The position numbers were made by a program, and so were the translations under genes. Positions 1 through 12,397 of a DNA stretch of 64,000 nucleotides are shown piece by piece. Below the pieces are notes generated by a model, which did not search any database, was not told the DNA's origin, and saw only the letters and a list, made by a program, of their open reading frames with translations. How positions within the stretch are numbered: the first letter of the stretch is position 1; each line of letters begins with the position of its first letter. The stretch comes from Iris pallida (lineage: Eukaryota; Streptophyta; Magnoliopsida; Asparagales; Iridaceae), in NCBI GenBank assembly GCA_029216955.1, contig JANAVB010044018.1:411172-475171 (forward strand), read 5' to 3'.

Positions 1-136
1 CTGCGGCTGCCGAGGTCTCAATACGAGCTGAGGTGGCAGGAGCTGCAGTCCCCTGGCCTCGTCGTGCTGGCAGAGAGGTAGCAGTCCCCTCTATAGCATC
101 CTCATGAATGGCACGCTGCGATCTAGTCTCTACCAT
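1..136 (-). CDS. Chromovirus F gag, N-terminal fragment (runs off window)
   Basis: The reverse strand opens with ATG at 136 and stays open to base 2 (45 codons). The protein begins MVETRSQRAIHEDAIEG and continues Ala/Thr-rich. A basic MV-x-TRS start followed by a low-complexity Ala/Pro/Arg stretch is common in gag of plant Tekay/Del-like Ty3 elements, and the ATG lies just inside a long LTR on the same strand, which is where gag belongs. Gag would form the cytoplasmic particle that packages the element RNA. The retrotrans_gag core and zinc knuckle would lie left of the window, so assignment rests on position and start style only. No stop is seen in the visible part. Confidence 0.5.
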   Translation of the reverse strand, partial: MVETRSQRAIHEDAIEGTATSLPARRGQGTAAPATSARIETSAAA

Positions 137-345
137 CCTAAAGATAGACAAACAAGAGTATCAATTTCTGAGAAAGAAGCGAAATAACAAAGGCGGACAA
201 TTATAATTCAAAGGATCAGCTGACAAAAGGATTTAGATGGCAATAAAAGAATTTTTCCTAAAGTGATTGAGTATCTTAAAATTAATGTCCTATATCCTAC
301 TGCAGGCTGTAGTGATACACTAATTCGAATACCACTACACTTCTA
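137..345 (-). other. Leader and presumed primer-binding region of element F
   Basis: This stretch lies between the gag ATG and the LTR of F. A primer site complementary to initiator Met tRNA would be expected (TGGTATCAGAGC in element sense). Only degenerate matches are visible in minus sense: TGGTATTCGAATTAG near 325-340 and GTATCACTACAGC near 305-320. The exact LTR end is therefore uncertain. No ORF is seen. Confidence 0.3.
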
Positions 346-3239
346 GTCTAGACCTGCATGGGCCACCACTTGAAACGTGTCACGACCCACACCCACTGTG
401 AGGGTACGAGAACGTAACAACGCCCAGCCTACGCCGCAGTGTCGGCGGTAGAACGCTGTCCTAGGTCACAACATCTAATAATATGTATCTATAACAGTTT
501 ATACTCCCCGAATGGGGGTGACATAGCAATAATAAACTCAATCACAACTAAGAAAGAGATAGCACGATATGAAACAGAACTCATGGAAATAAATAGATGA
601 AAGTAATCTAAGATAATCCCAGCAATATCCAACAGTACAAGGTCTCAGATGAAAGAATATATACAACTCTGAACTCCAAATAAAGTCTAGCTAAAACATG
701 TCTCAAGACTGCATAAAGTAAGATAAGCCTAACTAATCTAGTCTAGGCAATCGGGATGATATCCTCAGCTAGAGCTGGGTCCTCCTGAGAGTCCAGCTCG
801 CAGGTGTCATCTAAGGCTGCTCCATAGTAGGTATCCAGGCAGGCCTCCTCCTCGTCCTCTGTAATATTTTCAACAGGTCCAGTCAGGACAGGAGCGAGTA
901 CAGTACATCTCAACAGATCATAGCAGGTTAGAAAATATAAACATGCAGTAAAGTAAGATACAAGTACTGAAAGAAGTGCAATATGTAAACAGAGAGAGAG
1001 CTATAAAATAAATATCTACTATAAATAGAGACTAACAGTGACTAGTGATTCAGAGTACAATATAGACATGTAAATGGCCTGGGATGATTCTGATAACACA
1101 CTAAGGAATGATTCTGATAAGATACTACTGGTATATTATTCACATGTCCAATTCTACTCCCCCGTAGCCCCAATCAATACACAAGGATCCAGCCATGTTA
1201 TGTTATATGATTCCATGCACGGCCCCCGAAGGGTGATACATGGATGTCCCATAAATGGGGATTCTGGGGGTTACCCAACAGTGTAAGATTCAAGAGACTC
1301 TGTGATCATGAGGGTACATGTCACAAGTGATCAAATGAACCAAGAAGCATAGTGATACGTCATGTAAGTGAAACGCACAGAACACGTAGTACCCGATGCT
1401 CCATAAGGATAATATCTCAAGAAAGGATCCATATAGTACCAATCCGTGTGACCATCGTGACAGTACAAGTAAAGTAATCTACTGCAGGAAATAATTCTAA
1501 ATAGGATATAAAATGATCAGAGAATGTACTCGCCTGTATCTGAGTGTCCAATATGAAACGTACTGTCCAAGGAGTGGTATCTGGCTCCTAATCAGAACAG
1601 CACAAGTTACAACAAGTCTAAAATGATAAAATGAAGCTCTGCTATGCATTCTACATGAGTCTAGGTCTAACTAGGTCAAAGTCAACTCTTGGTCAACCCT
1701 GGTCAACCAAGAAGTCAAACCTAGGTCTAACAAGTCTAACTAGGCTATACTAAGTCTAATAATGTTGTACAAGCCCTATCTAGGCTTACCAAGCTATACC
1801 AACTACCTAGGCCTATTCTCAACACAAGTATACACAACACCTATATATAGTAAATACCCAAGTTATACACATATGGCATATACATGAACTTGCATAACCC
1901 ATACAACCCCATATGTATACTATCATGGCATCCCCCCATACTCTATATATCTATATATAAAACCATACTCGTATATATAGGAACATGTATATCATAATGC
2001 ATATATTAACTTACATATATAAAATACATTGCATTACATAAATATATAGTCACATATATAGACTGTACATTAGGTAGGCATATAGGAAACATGAGTAAAT
2101 ATATGTGGTACAACATGAAATTGTGTGTGGGTATATAAGTGCAGCTGTATGTGGAAGGGTAACCAAAAGTGTGTGTGTATACAGTGATTACATATATATG
2201 CAGGAAATATAAAACAGTGAAGAGGAGAGGACAGTGTGTGTGCAGGAAATACAATCAGTGAAAGGGAGATAGGGAGTGTGTGTGTGTGTAATACAGTAAA
2301 CAGTGAGCAGGAATTGTTTTATAAACCCAGGTAGAATTCCCACATCAAACAGGTTTTGAATCACTCACAAAATCTCAGATTTTAATATCAAGAAAACTTA
2401 GTTTTCATACTAAATCCATTTCCAGATTTGAAGAACACATTTTTCCTCCAAATCAGTTGGCAGTTGCAAAATTTCTCAACCCAAGTTCATAACAACAGTC
2501 ACATGAGTTCAGTCATAAACAAAACAGCTAGCACATGAATCTAACAGCTAACAAGAGGACAGCCCATACAACCCATACAACTATAGTTCATTTCAGATCA
2601 AGGTAGGGGTGTACTCGAGTTTAGGAAATAATGAATCATCCAATACTTCAGTTAATTGACAGTTCAAATAAAGACTTGCATCTCAGTTTTCATATCTCAT
2701 TAGGAATCATTCATAACCTCAATAACACAAGAAAACAGTTCACATATTCTGGTTTGAAATAAAATCCCAGGTTTCAAAACAACAGTGGATAACCTATTCT
2801 CAAGTTTCCATCTTAAAACAACTTAGGAACATTACAATCCATGTTGACAGTTCATAGGACTAGGTAATGACAGTTAGCAATTTGTGAATCTACCCATTAG
2901 CCAAAATCCTGTTCTCATAATCAAAAGCCTATAATCATTTGTAAAAACTTAGCAAATAGGAAATATAACATGTGGGAATCATCACAGTTAAGAACACATC
3001 ATCAACCAAGGAATAAAACATTGGGAAAACTGGAAAAAAAGTGTCAGTGTATCAGTGGACCCAAAACTCATGTTCGAGACCAATCACATCCCAATCACTA
3101 AACTATTATGCAAAACCTAACCTACCACATATTATTAGACATATTAGGATCTTAATTAACAATTTAAAACATGAATTAAACCATTAGAATTGAATTTAAA
3201 ACGAAAACAAAACCAATGCACTGAAACACAAAGGCCCTT

Positions 3240-3620
3240 TCCCGTGCACACGAAATTTCGTGTCCGACATGACACTATCTGACACGAGGCTTGGGGAGTG
3301 TCATGACAGACACTTCCCCTTGCTCAGTATCAAAACCCAGGCACTCAAGTGCCCTGTGCAGCCCGTACGAGCACGCTGGTAGCAGGGAAGCTACAGTGCT
3401 CGTGCGTGCGCATCAAACCCGTGTGTGCACGTGTCCCCCACGACTCGACACGACACAGAAAACATCAAAAGACACTGGAATCCTCTAAGCAAACCCTAGG
3501 ACTATTTTCCTATTCATAAAGAATTCAAAAACTCGAACGAAATGTCCTTTGAGACATTTCGTCGAACACCTCATCACCCGACTAATACGTGTCCGATACG
3601 GACACGAAACCCATGACACC
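3240..3620. repeat. Palindrome cluster built on CGTGTCCG in LTR F
   Basis: This stretch holds several perfect or near-perfect inverted repeats sharing one word. CGAAATTTCG lies at 3250-3259. A 9-bp-arm palindrome, CGAAATGTC to GACATTTCG, lies at 3538-3561. An 8-bp-arm palindrome, CGTGTCCG to CGGACACG, lies at 3588-3606. Related GTGTC/GACAC words recur between them. It lies about 370-730 bp downstream of the TATA in transcription sense. Confidence 0.65.
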
Positions 3621-3967
3621 AGACACGAATCCTATCCAGACTCTTAGGGGACCCTTAGGGCTTCCTATTGATGAAGACAAAATGAAAATCCATGGAGAAA
3701 TGGGAAAGTTACTTATTGATGAACAATGGGTGAAAATCCCCAAATAGAATGATTCCTCAAGCCACCAAAAATCTCATAAATTGTTGCTTCCGTGCAAACA
3801 ATTAATACCAGCAGCAAGAAGAAGGATTTTAGGTCCTAATGCAAAAGGTTTGGGGAAGAAAGGAATTAAAATAAATTTTATATGAATTTCTAAAGATGGA
3901 ACTCACCTCTTTTTTTAAAGCTTTGGATAAACCCTAAGAGAGAGGCTAGCCCTAATTTCTAGTAGAG

Positions 3968-3978
3968 GTTTTATAGGG
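3968..3978 (-). promoter_or_regulatory. TATA box of LTR F
   Basis: In minus sense the sequence is CCTATAAAACC, followed downstream by a CT-rich stretch (CTAGCCTCTCTC). This matches the TATA plus pyrimidine layout seen in LTRs E and H, and is the likely RNA start region of element F. Confidence 0.5.
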
Positions 3979-4388
3979 GGAAATCCCTAGGTTAACCCCT
4001 AGTGGCCGGCCATGATGGCTAGGTTAGGGTTTGGCAAGTTTAGGTTGAGCCTTCTAAGGTTCAAGTCATGATCATGACTTATAACTTCACAAGTCATAAC
4101 TTAACCAATCTAATTCCAATCTACCCCAAACTAATTCTAATGGACTTGAATTCACTAACTTAGGTCATACTAGGGTTTCTTAACCTAACCAAGATGTCCT
4201 GACCTAGGTTAGCCTATAGGGCAGTCTCATAGTCAACACCAGTCCATAACTAAAACTAGCACCAAACAATTATACTAAAAATCACCTAAAAATCACATTA
4301 ATTATAATTAATAATAATAATCCCAAATTAATTCCAAAATTTTGAAAATGACCAAAATACCCTCAAGCTAGAAAAGTGGCAGTGACAA

Positions 4389-6343
4389 ACTTTTTCGGTT
4401 CCTGCCATTGAGGCGTCGGTGGAGATTTTGTACATGGCGGCTTTGTACCATGTCATGGCAAACAAGCTTCCCATTGGTTTTAGCTCGGGTACCAGTTTTA
4501 TTATTGGTACTGGCTTAGATGAGAAGCCCCAAGGGGCCAAGACGAGGAAGAAGAATAAGAATAGAGTCGAAGTGCCAGACTCAGACTCCACCACTGCGGA
4601 TGATGAGGACGAGGAGCGTGATGCAGATGACTTTTCCTTTCCGGTGGAAGATGTTGGGGCGGATCAGTCGCATGTTTCGTTAAATGAGATGGTGGCGGAT
4701 CAGCCACCCATCGCACCTGGTTCTGTACGGAAGCGTAGCAGACAAATTTCCCCTGTTGGCGGTATTCCTCATTCCCGAAAGTTGGCTGCGACCAGACGTC
4801 GCAGGCTAACTATAAGGGAGAGAAGCGAGGAGGTCGACCTCGCTTCGGAGGTAAAGCGAATTACTACCATTTTTATTCAGTTCTTCGTTTCCTCCAGTTT
4901 TGATCTTTAATCATTTTCCTTCCCTCCTGTAGGTGTCAGAAGAAAAGGAATCTCAAGTTACCGAGGTCATGACTCAAGAAGACGGAGGTTCCAATGGACC
5001 TGTCTCCGAAATTATGAAATTTCATCAAGATGACGCTGATCGAGTCGTACCTCCCTCTGGGGTGGCTGGGATAGAAGAGCCAGCAAAATTTAACTTGGAG
5101 GTCGCGGGTGAGGCGACCACGTTAGCTGCGAGCGAGTTACAACCTCCATGCTCCTCCCCTGGTAAGATAAGCCGAATTTTAACTTACGAGGATCTGCTCT
5201 ATCATCACATCCTTCGGGTTACGTCGATTGATGGTTCCTCTGGACATACAGGTCCTGCCTCTCCAGTGCCGATGATAGATATTGTTAAGACAGGCTCTGC
5301 CAAAGGGGCATTGGTGGAGAGGAGCGTACCTCCTTTCCTTCCGGTTCGTCTTGGGGGGCCTCCGCTGTCTCAAGTTCGGAAAGTCAAGTGGTGGGACAGC
5401 CGGGGCAGGGGACAATGGTCCTTGCATCTTCTTCTGCTCAGGCGGCTCCGAGAGTCGACCTCTCTGCCCTGCCAAGTGTCCAGGCTCTTCGAGTGGCGGA
5501 GTAAGAGTTAGCCACTATCAGTACATCGTTTCGCTCGAAATTTGTTCCCTTGGTGGCAAGTTCTAGCGCACCTCCTTCGACGTTGCCGGCCACGCTTCTT
5601 TTGACGTCGTTCTCTACAGAGGTTCTGGACGAAACATTACAGGACGTGGTTGACAGCTTTTATCGTTACTTGAAGAGGGGGTAACGGCTGCTGTGGAAAG
5701 AGGGACCTCTTTTGTCTTGGCCCGACAATGCGCCCAGGGTCATATTGATATCCTTAAGACTCTTTCCGGTAGGGCAGGAGTAGCCATGCTTCTGGAGGCA
5801 AAATTTCTAGAGGCTGATCAGCTGGTGGACCAGCTTCAGGTGCTGCGGCAGGCTGATCTGTCTGCTGCTATAGATCAGGAGCACGGTTTCCTCACAGTTG
5901 TTGTAGAAAAGGTAAGGGCTACTCGGAATAAGACCAGACCGGCCATACTGAAGGACCTCCGTGATCTGTCTGATCGATATGATGAGTTGAGCCGCGAGAG
6001 TGAATATGTTACGGCTCGGGAAGCGACTGCCTCACGTAGGATCATTGACACGCGGGAGCAGATCCTTGAGCTTCAGAGGAAGTTAGCTTTCCTGGAGTCT
6101 GATCTTGAGGCTGCCCGTACCGAAAGGAGGCTAATTATCCAGGAGGGTGACAGAGTGAATCGAGCTTCGACTGATCTGGAAATTGCCCTGAAGAAGTTAG
6201 AGGACAACTGGCAGGCACACATGGACTTGGATAATACGGAGCATTTGTCCCAGGAAGCGGAGCGCCGAGCTAACCAACGGTTTGATCAGGGGACCACCTT
6301 GGTGAAGAACCGTCTCCTGGAATTATGTAATACCGAACCATAG
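4389..6343 (+). pseudogene. Antisense accessory gene (aORF) of Tat element A, truncated
   Basis: This gene runs opposite to A's gag-pol and lies beyond its integrase, the place where Tat-lineage elements carry an antisense extra ORF. The frame starts inside the protein (TFSVPAIEASVEILYMAALY), because F replaced the front part. It matches the second half of B's aORF. An acidic segment (DDEDEERDADDF) leads to an intron at 4851-4932 (GAG|GTAAAG ... CCTGTAG|GTG). A low-complexity Ser/Pro region follows, with frameshifts near 5350 and 5680. A 216-residue C-terminal helical part (5693-6343) is rich in Leu, Glu, Arg and Gln and looks like a coiled coil. The plant mobile domain of B's copy is lost here. 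Function is unknown; a nuclear or chromatin-linked role is only a guess. Confidence 0.7.
4851..4932 (+). other. Intron in aORF of element A
   Basis: The 82-bp intron has donor GAG|GTAAAG, a T-rich interior, and acceptor TCCCTCCTGTAG|GTG. Joining the exons keeps the frame, and the position corresponds to the 78-bp intron in B's aORF. That supports a spliced gene rather than a chance ORF. Confidence 0.65.
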
Positions 6344-7733
6344 ACGGCATTTTTCTCCTTTTTTATTTTCGTTCTTTTTCTTTTTTTAAATGGGACATTA
6401 TCCCTAGAACATGTAGTACTTTTTGCCTTCCAAATAAAAGAGCATGCTTTATTCCATCCTTTATTTGTACTGCCTGTTGTGCTTGTGGTGTTATGGTGGC
6501 GTTTGCCCCGAATGGGGGACTTATTTGTGGACCTGTTACCCTTGGCATACCTTGGTTTTAGGTACGGATAACAAGTTTGATTGGGGATACCTAGAACAAT
6601 TCCACGGCAAGGTAATCATGGATGTTCCGGGTATCAGGAGAGAGAATGCCATGGAGCAGCTGGCCTCCCGGGGCTTGATGAAGAATGATGGGCCTATACT
6701 AAGAAACTTAGCAAAGGACATTTGTGGGCCTATTATCCTTGGCGTACCCTGACTCAGGATACGGATAATATTATGAAAGGGAACCTACATACTTACTCAG
6801 AGGTAATGAGGACATGGCAAGTATGGGGGTTTTACCACGGATTCTTCCTACTCAGAGGTAATGAGGACATGGCAGGAGTGGACTCAACGGAGGGTGTTTA
6901 TGGTCAACAGAGGATATTTGTGGACCTATTATCCTTGGCGTACCCTGGTTTAGGATATGGATAATAGGATGAGAGGGAACCAACATACTTACTCAGAGGT
7001 AATGAGGACATGGCAAGTATGAGGGTTTTACCGTGGAGTCTTCCTACTCAGAGGTAATGAGGACATGGCAGGAGTGGACTCAATGGAGAATATTTGTGGA
7101 CCTATTATCCTTGGCGTACCCTGGGTTTTTTTTGGTACAGATAATAAGTCGAGGGAGGACCAACATATTTATTCAGAGGTAATGAGGACATGGCAAATAT
7201 GAGGGTTTCTTCGATGGAGCCTTCCCACTCAGAGGTAATAAGGACATGGCAGGAGTGGGCTCCATGAAAGGGTACATAGGATGACTCAGAGGTAATGAGG
7301 ACATGGAAGTTCTATGTAGAGGGGTGATTTATTTTTGGCAGAAGTGAAACGACTCAGAGGTAACATCGACGTGGTCGCTTTGGAAATTTTGTGGATCCGT
7401 TACCCTTTTTGTGCACAGAGGATGAGGGTAGTGGATCATGAGGAAGGAACTCTTTCAGAGAAATAAGTTCAGAGTTATGATCATACATGACTTACTACCT
7501 AAAAGAGTGCCCGAAATATGAGTTCAGAGGCCCCTGCGGGTACATAACTCGATAATCTGGGAGAGTTGAAATGTGAGTTCAGCGAGACCGGCGGGTACAT
7601 GACTCAATAATCTGGAATATTGTGGATGTGAGTTCAGCGGCACCAGCGGGTACATAACTCAATAATCTGGAGTTTGGAATATGAGTTCAGCGGCACCAGC
7701 GGGTACATGACTCGGTAATCTGGAAAATGTCAT
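6344..7733. repeat. Tandem-repeat spacer between pol and aORF of element A
   Basis: There is no gene here. Three reiterated families fill it. The block CAGAGGTAATGAGGACATGG recurs about nine times between 6797 and 7370. TATTATCCTTGGCGTACC recurs at about 6530-6560 (diverged), 6730, 6928 and 7103. A third block, GAGTTCAGCGGCACCAGCGG with GTACATGACTC, recurs about four times at 7450-7720. The same families occur in B (22790-23580) and in weaker form in C (38480-39030), always between integrase and aORF. Non-coding tandem repeats at this position are known for Tat/Ogre elements. The element's polypurine tract is not identified. Confidence 0.75.
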
Positions 7734-8839
7734 TTAGACATAATATTTCTTCAGGAACTTGCCATTGACGGGCAGCATGAGCAAATCTCCATTTTCTTTT
7801 GCGGGGCGGTAAGCACCGTTGGATAATACAGCCTCAATGATAAATGGACCTTTCCATTTTGGCTGGAATTTGTCGGCAGTTTTGTGAGTCATGACCATCG
7901 GCCTCCGAACTGCCAGAACAAGATCGCCCACTTGGAATGTTCTGATTTTAACCTTCTTGTTGAAGGCTCCAGAGATGCGTGCTTGGTATAGCTCGATCCG
8001 TTGCTTACCCAGTAGGCATTTTTCATCTAAGGCCTCCAACTCTTGTAGTCGGCGATGGTAGTTATCGTCCGTCGTCAATTGGTAAGTAAGGGCGACGCGG
8101 AGCGAGGGTATTTGAGTCTCAAATGGGAGAACTGCCTCACTCTCGTACACCAGAGAGAATGGTGTGTTTCCTGTGGCTGTTCGAACTGTGGTACGGTACG
8201 CCCATAAGCATTCACCAAGCTTTTCGTTCCAGTTGCGTTTGTTGGACGATACGAACTTCTTGAGAAGTTTGATGATTGTTTATTGAATGCTTCTGCCAAC
8301 CCATTCGCTGCTGGGTTGTATAGCGTTGAAGCAATATTCTGGATGCGGTGCTTGTCGCAGAACCGATAGAAGGCGTGGCTTGTGAACTGTGGACCATTAT
8401 CATGGATGATCCTTTGGGACAGTCCAAAGCGATAGATGACGTGATGCTTGAAGAAGCTGATCACGTTTGAAGTCTTTACTTCTGCAAGCGAAACAACTTC
8501 CGCACATTTGGAGAAGTAATTTGTGATTGCGAGTATGAAGCGATGTCCTCGGGAGAAAGGTGGAGTAATGGGACCGATGATATCCATTCTCCATGCTTCA
8601 AATGGCCAGGATGCTACCGTCGGATGTAGAAATTCGGATGGTTGGTGGATGAAGTCTGCGTGGACTTGGCAGGCTTTGCATTTTCTTGTGTAGTCTATCG
8701 CTTCTGCCACCATCGTGGGCCAGTAGTAGCCCATTCGGCGAAGACGGTCTTACAATTTTGGGCCAGGCTGATGGGTCCCGTAGACACCGTCATGAGCTTC
8801 GTGTACGGCCTCTTTGGCTTCTGCCTTTGACAGACATCG
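7734..8839 (-). pseudogene. Integrase of Tat element A
   Basis: This is the C-terminal part of A's pol polyprotein, which would insert the cDNA into nuclear DNA. An HHCC zinc site is visible (AHDG, GTHQ, then CKACQ). The DDE core is present as WRMDIIGPITPP, then IIHDNGPQFTS, then NGLAEAFNK. The C-terminal barrel segment (FQVGDLVLAVRRPMVM) ends at LKKYYV-stop. One single-base deletion near 8275, just after AEAFNK, splits the frame; B keeps this stretch in frame. There is no chromodomain, as expected for Tat. The three acidic residues are intact, so the frameshift is the main visible lesion. Confidence 0.9.
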
Positions 8840-9989
8840 AAGCAATAATCTATCGTAGGATCGGCGATACAGCATTTTCGTCTCTGTATCGTAGAAGAAT
8901 CTGAGAGAACGTCTTCTGATAGAGGTGGCCTCCTTTGGGTTCTCGGGCAGGATGTCGTAAACTACGAAGTCAATGAATGGTTGTTTCCAGTCTGGGACTT
9001 TGTCGATTGTCTGAGCGAAATAACTCGCCACGAATTGAATATTGTTCTTGGGACAGACCAGTTCATGGCCTATCATATCCACCGATTGATGAGTATGATT
9101 TGGCACTGCTAGGGAAGCGGCAAGACCTGCTAAGGCATCGGCTTCGATATTTTGGAGTCTGGAAACGTGTTCGATGAAGAACCCTTCGAACGACAAGATG
9201 ATGTCAATCTCTATTTGGTGATAGGGGATCATGTCTTCATGGCAAACCTCGTATGAACGTCGGATTTGATTGACGATTAACTGTGAATTGCCGTATGCTT
9301 CAAGATATTCTACCCCCAGCTCTCTTGCAAGTTGGAGGCCAATGTCCAAAGCGTTGTACTCGACCACATTATTAGAGCAGGGTTCTGTGAGGGAGTAAGC
9401 GCGATTGATCACCAATCCGGAAGGAGAAACCAGCACCACCCTGACTCCGACGACGATGTTGCCCTTAGGTCCGGTCCTTGAGGCACCATCAAAGAAAATT
9501 TGCCATATATCATCGTGAGAGGTTGCATGCGAATCGGCGACCTCATCTGGGATTCCTTCGTATATTCTGGACGACTTCGAGCCTGGGTGGGCTGCCAAAA
9601 AGTCTGCCAGGGTTTGACCTTTAACAGACTTTTGTGGGACGAAGATCATATGGTAGGGGGACAGTAATATTGCCCATGTAGCGAGGCGAGAGCTGAGTGC
9701 CCCTGGCTTAGTCATGAGGACCCTGAGAGGGTTGACTCGTGAGATCACATGTATGGTTTGTCCTGTGATATAGTGCCGCATCTTTTGAATGGCGAACACC
9801 AGAGCGAGGCATTCCTTTTCTACGGTGGTATATCGATGCTCTGGCCCGATCATCATTCGACTGAGATAATATATAGCTTGTTCATGGCCTGTATCGTTGT
9901 TTTATGCCAGCAGAGCGCCGAAGGAATGCTCCATTGTTCGTACATAGAGCAGGAATGTCTTTGTAGCAACCGGGGCCACCAGGACTGGA
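8840..9989 (-). pseudogene. Dual RNase H region of Tat element A
   Basis: Two RNase H units lie in tandem. The first (about 9990 down to 9690) is the ordinary Ty3 unit (FLLYVRTMEHS, IYYLSRMM, EKECLALVFAIQK). It lacks the usual first catalytic Asp. The second (about 9500 down to 9150) is the extra unit diagnostic of Tat elements, with IFFDGASRTGPKG, NNVVEYNAL and YGNSQLIVNQI. The first acidic residue and the Glu are retained. An in-frame TAA (GALLA-stop-NND) sits where B has CAA. The frame otherwise continues into integrase. The extra domain presumably replaced the decayed one in degrading the RNA template. Confidence 0.9.
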
Positions 9990-11080
9990 GGGTTCAACAA
10001 ATATTCTTTGATGCTGTCGAAGGTACGCTGACATTCTTCGTCCCATACGAATGAGACGCCCTTCTTCATGAGATGGGTGAATGGCTGACAACTCCCGGAG
10101 AGGTTGGAAATGAACCTCCTGATGTAAGCTAACCTCCCTTGGAGGCCTCAAAGTTCTCGAAGATTTCTCGGAGGACCCATCTCCATGATTGCCTTCGTCT
10201 TCTCAAGGTCTACGTGGATACCCTGGACGGAGATGATGAAACCCAAGAACTTTCTGCTGGATACGCCCAAGAAAGATTTTGTGGGATTCATCTTCAGATT
10301 GTGTGCTCGCATCAGGTCGAATACCGTCCTCAGATCCTAGAGGTGGTCACCCTTACAGCGACTCTTGACGGCGATATCATCAACATAGCACTCCACGGTC
10401 TTGCGCAAGTGATCCCTGAAGATGATACTCATAGCTCTTTGATATGTGGTGCCATCTTTTCTTAAATCGAAAGGCATGACTGTGTAGCAGTATGTGCCAA
10501 TCGGTGTTCGAAATGATGTATGCTTTTCGTCGTCAAGAGACATCTTGATTTGGTTGTACCCCAAGAAACCATCCATGAATGACATACGTTCGAAGCCGCA
10601 TGTGTTGTCGATCATGATGTCTGTGATAGGCTGGAGGAATTCATCTTTGGGACATGCCTCGTTCAGATTACGGAAGTCGATACAGATTCGAATCTTTCTA
10701 TTATTCTTGAGGACCGATACTATGTTGGCGACCCAGTCTGGATGTTGCTCCTCGCGTATGAAGCCGCTGGATATTAGTTTGTTGACTTCGGCTTCGATCG
10801 CATCCATGATGCCCGGGCGGAAGCGTCGCTGTTGTTATTTGACCGGCTTTGCATCTGGCCGAATGTTGAGCTTGTGAAGGGCAACCTCGGGGTTTAGTCC
10901 TGGCATGTCTTCATAGCTCCAGGCGAACACATCAATGTATTCTTTGACGAGTTCCAGTAGCGATTCTCGCTCTTCGTCTGTCAGGCCTTTGCTAACGAAT
11001 ATTAGTTTTAGAGAAGATTCGTTTCCGAGGTCGACCTGTATAACCTCATCTTCACTAGGAGGTTCTCCCTGTTCGAGCCG
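9990..11080 (-). pseudogene. Reverse transcriptase of Tat element A
   Basis: The minus-strand frame holds the RT core: WVANIVSVLKNNRKIRICID, then FERMSFMDGFLGYNQI, then YCYTVMPFDLRKDGTTYQRA, then the catalytic box ECYVDDIAVKSR near 10375. Both catalytic aspartates are intact. In-frame stops occur near 10337 (TAG where C has TGG), near 10147 (TGA for an expected CGA) and near 10835 (TAA). Several look like C-to-T or G-to-A changes. The fingers/palm order is that of plant Ty3 elements. It makes cDNA in the cytoplasmic particle. Confidence 0.9.
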
Positions 11081-11289
11081 CTTTTCCCATTATGCATCCA
11101 GCTATTGGGCCCACGGCTCTAACTCGAGGATTTCAGGAATGTCTTTATCTTCTTCGTAGACGTCGGCGAATGCCATGTTGACTGACAGAACTTGTCTGAA
11201 TACTTCTCCGATGCTGGTATCCGAATCAGAAGTTGGTAACCCGGTTGAATATGAATGCTAGTCGGATTCCTCATCTGAACTTTCAGGGG

Positions 11290-12397
11290 TCGTTGCGGGC
11301 ATAACATACCCTAATCCACATCGGGTCTTGCTGTAGTTGTCCCATGGTTTGCCAGTCGGGACTGGTAGGTTTAAAGGTAATCATCGCTCAGTGCCGTAGT
11401 TCAAACCTGGCGTAGTCTCAAGATCATACCCCTATTTTTGCATGAGATATTTGGATTGGAGGCAATAAAGATACAGAGACAGTCTTCCGGCATCTGATTC
11501 AAGATCGACCTTCTCTATGGTGAAGGGTTGTAGGTCGTCCTTCCGGCCGAAGATGATTGGATGGTCCCCTCCCTCGATTATGCGGTAAGCGTCTTCCACT
11601 GGAGTAAGCTGGCTTGCGGTGTACACATTTGTCACCTGTGTGTGTAGGTGAGTGTCTATACCGTGTTCCATAGCATACATTGTACAAAGCTTATTAAGCT
11701 CGAGGTAGTTCAAAGATAGCCCTTTATTGATGAAGTAAGGTATCTTTTCTAGCGAGATTACATCATCTGCGGAGGGAACATCAGTGTGGGCAGCCACATA
11801 CTTGGCTAGCTCTGGTTCTTCTTCGGCCACCCCCTGTATAAATGAAGACTGAGAGGATGACCTGGACAGCTTGATCGTCAGGGGTTCTGCTGGTGGAGCA
11901 GAACGTGGAGTCATTGGAAAACTAGCGACCCCCAGTTTGGTACTCGATGCTAGGCGGGGAGTTGTTGGTTCGCTAGAAGCCCCAGACCTTGCATCGGGGT
12001 GCCGAATCTTCTTGGAAAGGCGTATCGTCATTGATTTGTCGGAGGGGTTGAGCTTCTCCATTTGTGGTTGGCCGACTCTAGGCAGCCTGATTGTCAGTGG
12101 CTCCGTTGTGGGTCTTGGCACTTGGCCGGACCTTGGCAGCCGAATTATCATTTGCTCTTCTTGTGCCGAGAGGCTGATTGCGTCCTTACGCAGAGTGGCT
12201 GTAAGGGGTGCAGACTTGTCAGGTTTACGAGCTTGGAGGTGGATCGTCAGAGGTTCTTCTGATCCTGTGGATATCTCGGTACGAGCTTGCGCATCTCCGT
12301 CACCAAGATGCCTCTTCGACTTTTCGTATAGGCAGAAGTCTGAGTAGTAGGATTCGACCCCTTTGAAGGGATCGATGTCGACAAATTCTGTCCTCAC
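11290..12397 (-). pseudogene. Repetitive linker and G-patch between protease and RT, element A
   Basis: After the protease the frame runs 321 residues. The first half reiterates a basic LTIRLPRxG-like motif (EPLTIHLQARK, QMIIRLPRSG, EPLTIRLPRVG, SMTIRLSKK, EPLTIKLSRS). The end contains SKYLMQK, leading into a GYDLETTPGLNYG-type G-patch near 11450-11290. G-patches bind nucleic acid or helicases in cellular proteins; C has the same arrangement. A stop near 11432 and two more downstream interrupt it. The role of the linker is unknown; its charge pattern would suit RNA binding. Confidence 0.7.

Larger units (their letters stand above)
345..4386 (-). mobile_element. 5' LTR of chromovirus F (about 4 kb)
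   Basis: Non-coding DNA with chromovirus-type LTR landmarks in minus orientation. A block near 380-480 (CGTGTCACGACCCACACCC and an ACGCCCAGCC segment) resembles the U5 end of Tekay/Del LTRs. A TATA box lies at 3968-3978. Palindrome-rich DNA follows at 3240-3620. The sequence ends where the aORF of element A begins, at about 4389, so F is inserted in A. Local repeats include a CTAGGTCTAAC word at 1665-1760 and a GT-rich block repeated two to three times at 2165-2310. Short ORFs on both strands look accidental. Both ends are approximate because the opposite LTR is outside the window. Confidence 0.6.

Noticed and set aside
1074..1286. 70-codon ORF in LTR F
   Set aside because: It lies in LTR DNA, has no domain and no conserved counterpart in LTRs E or H.
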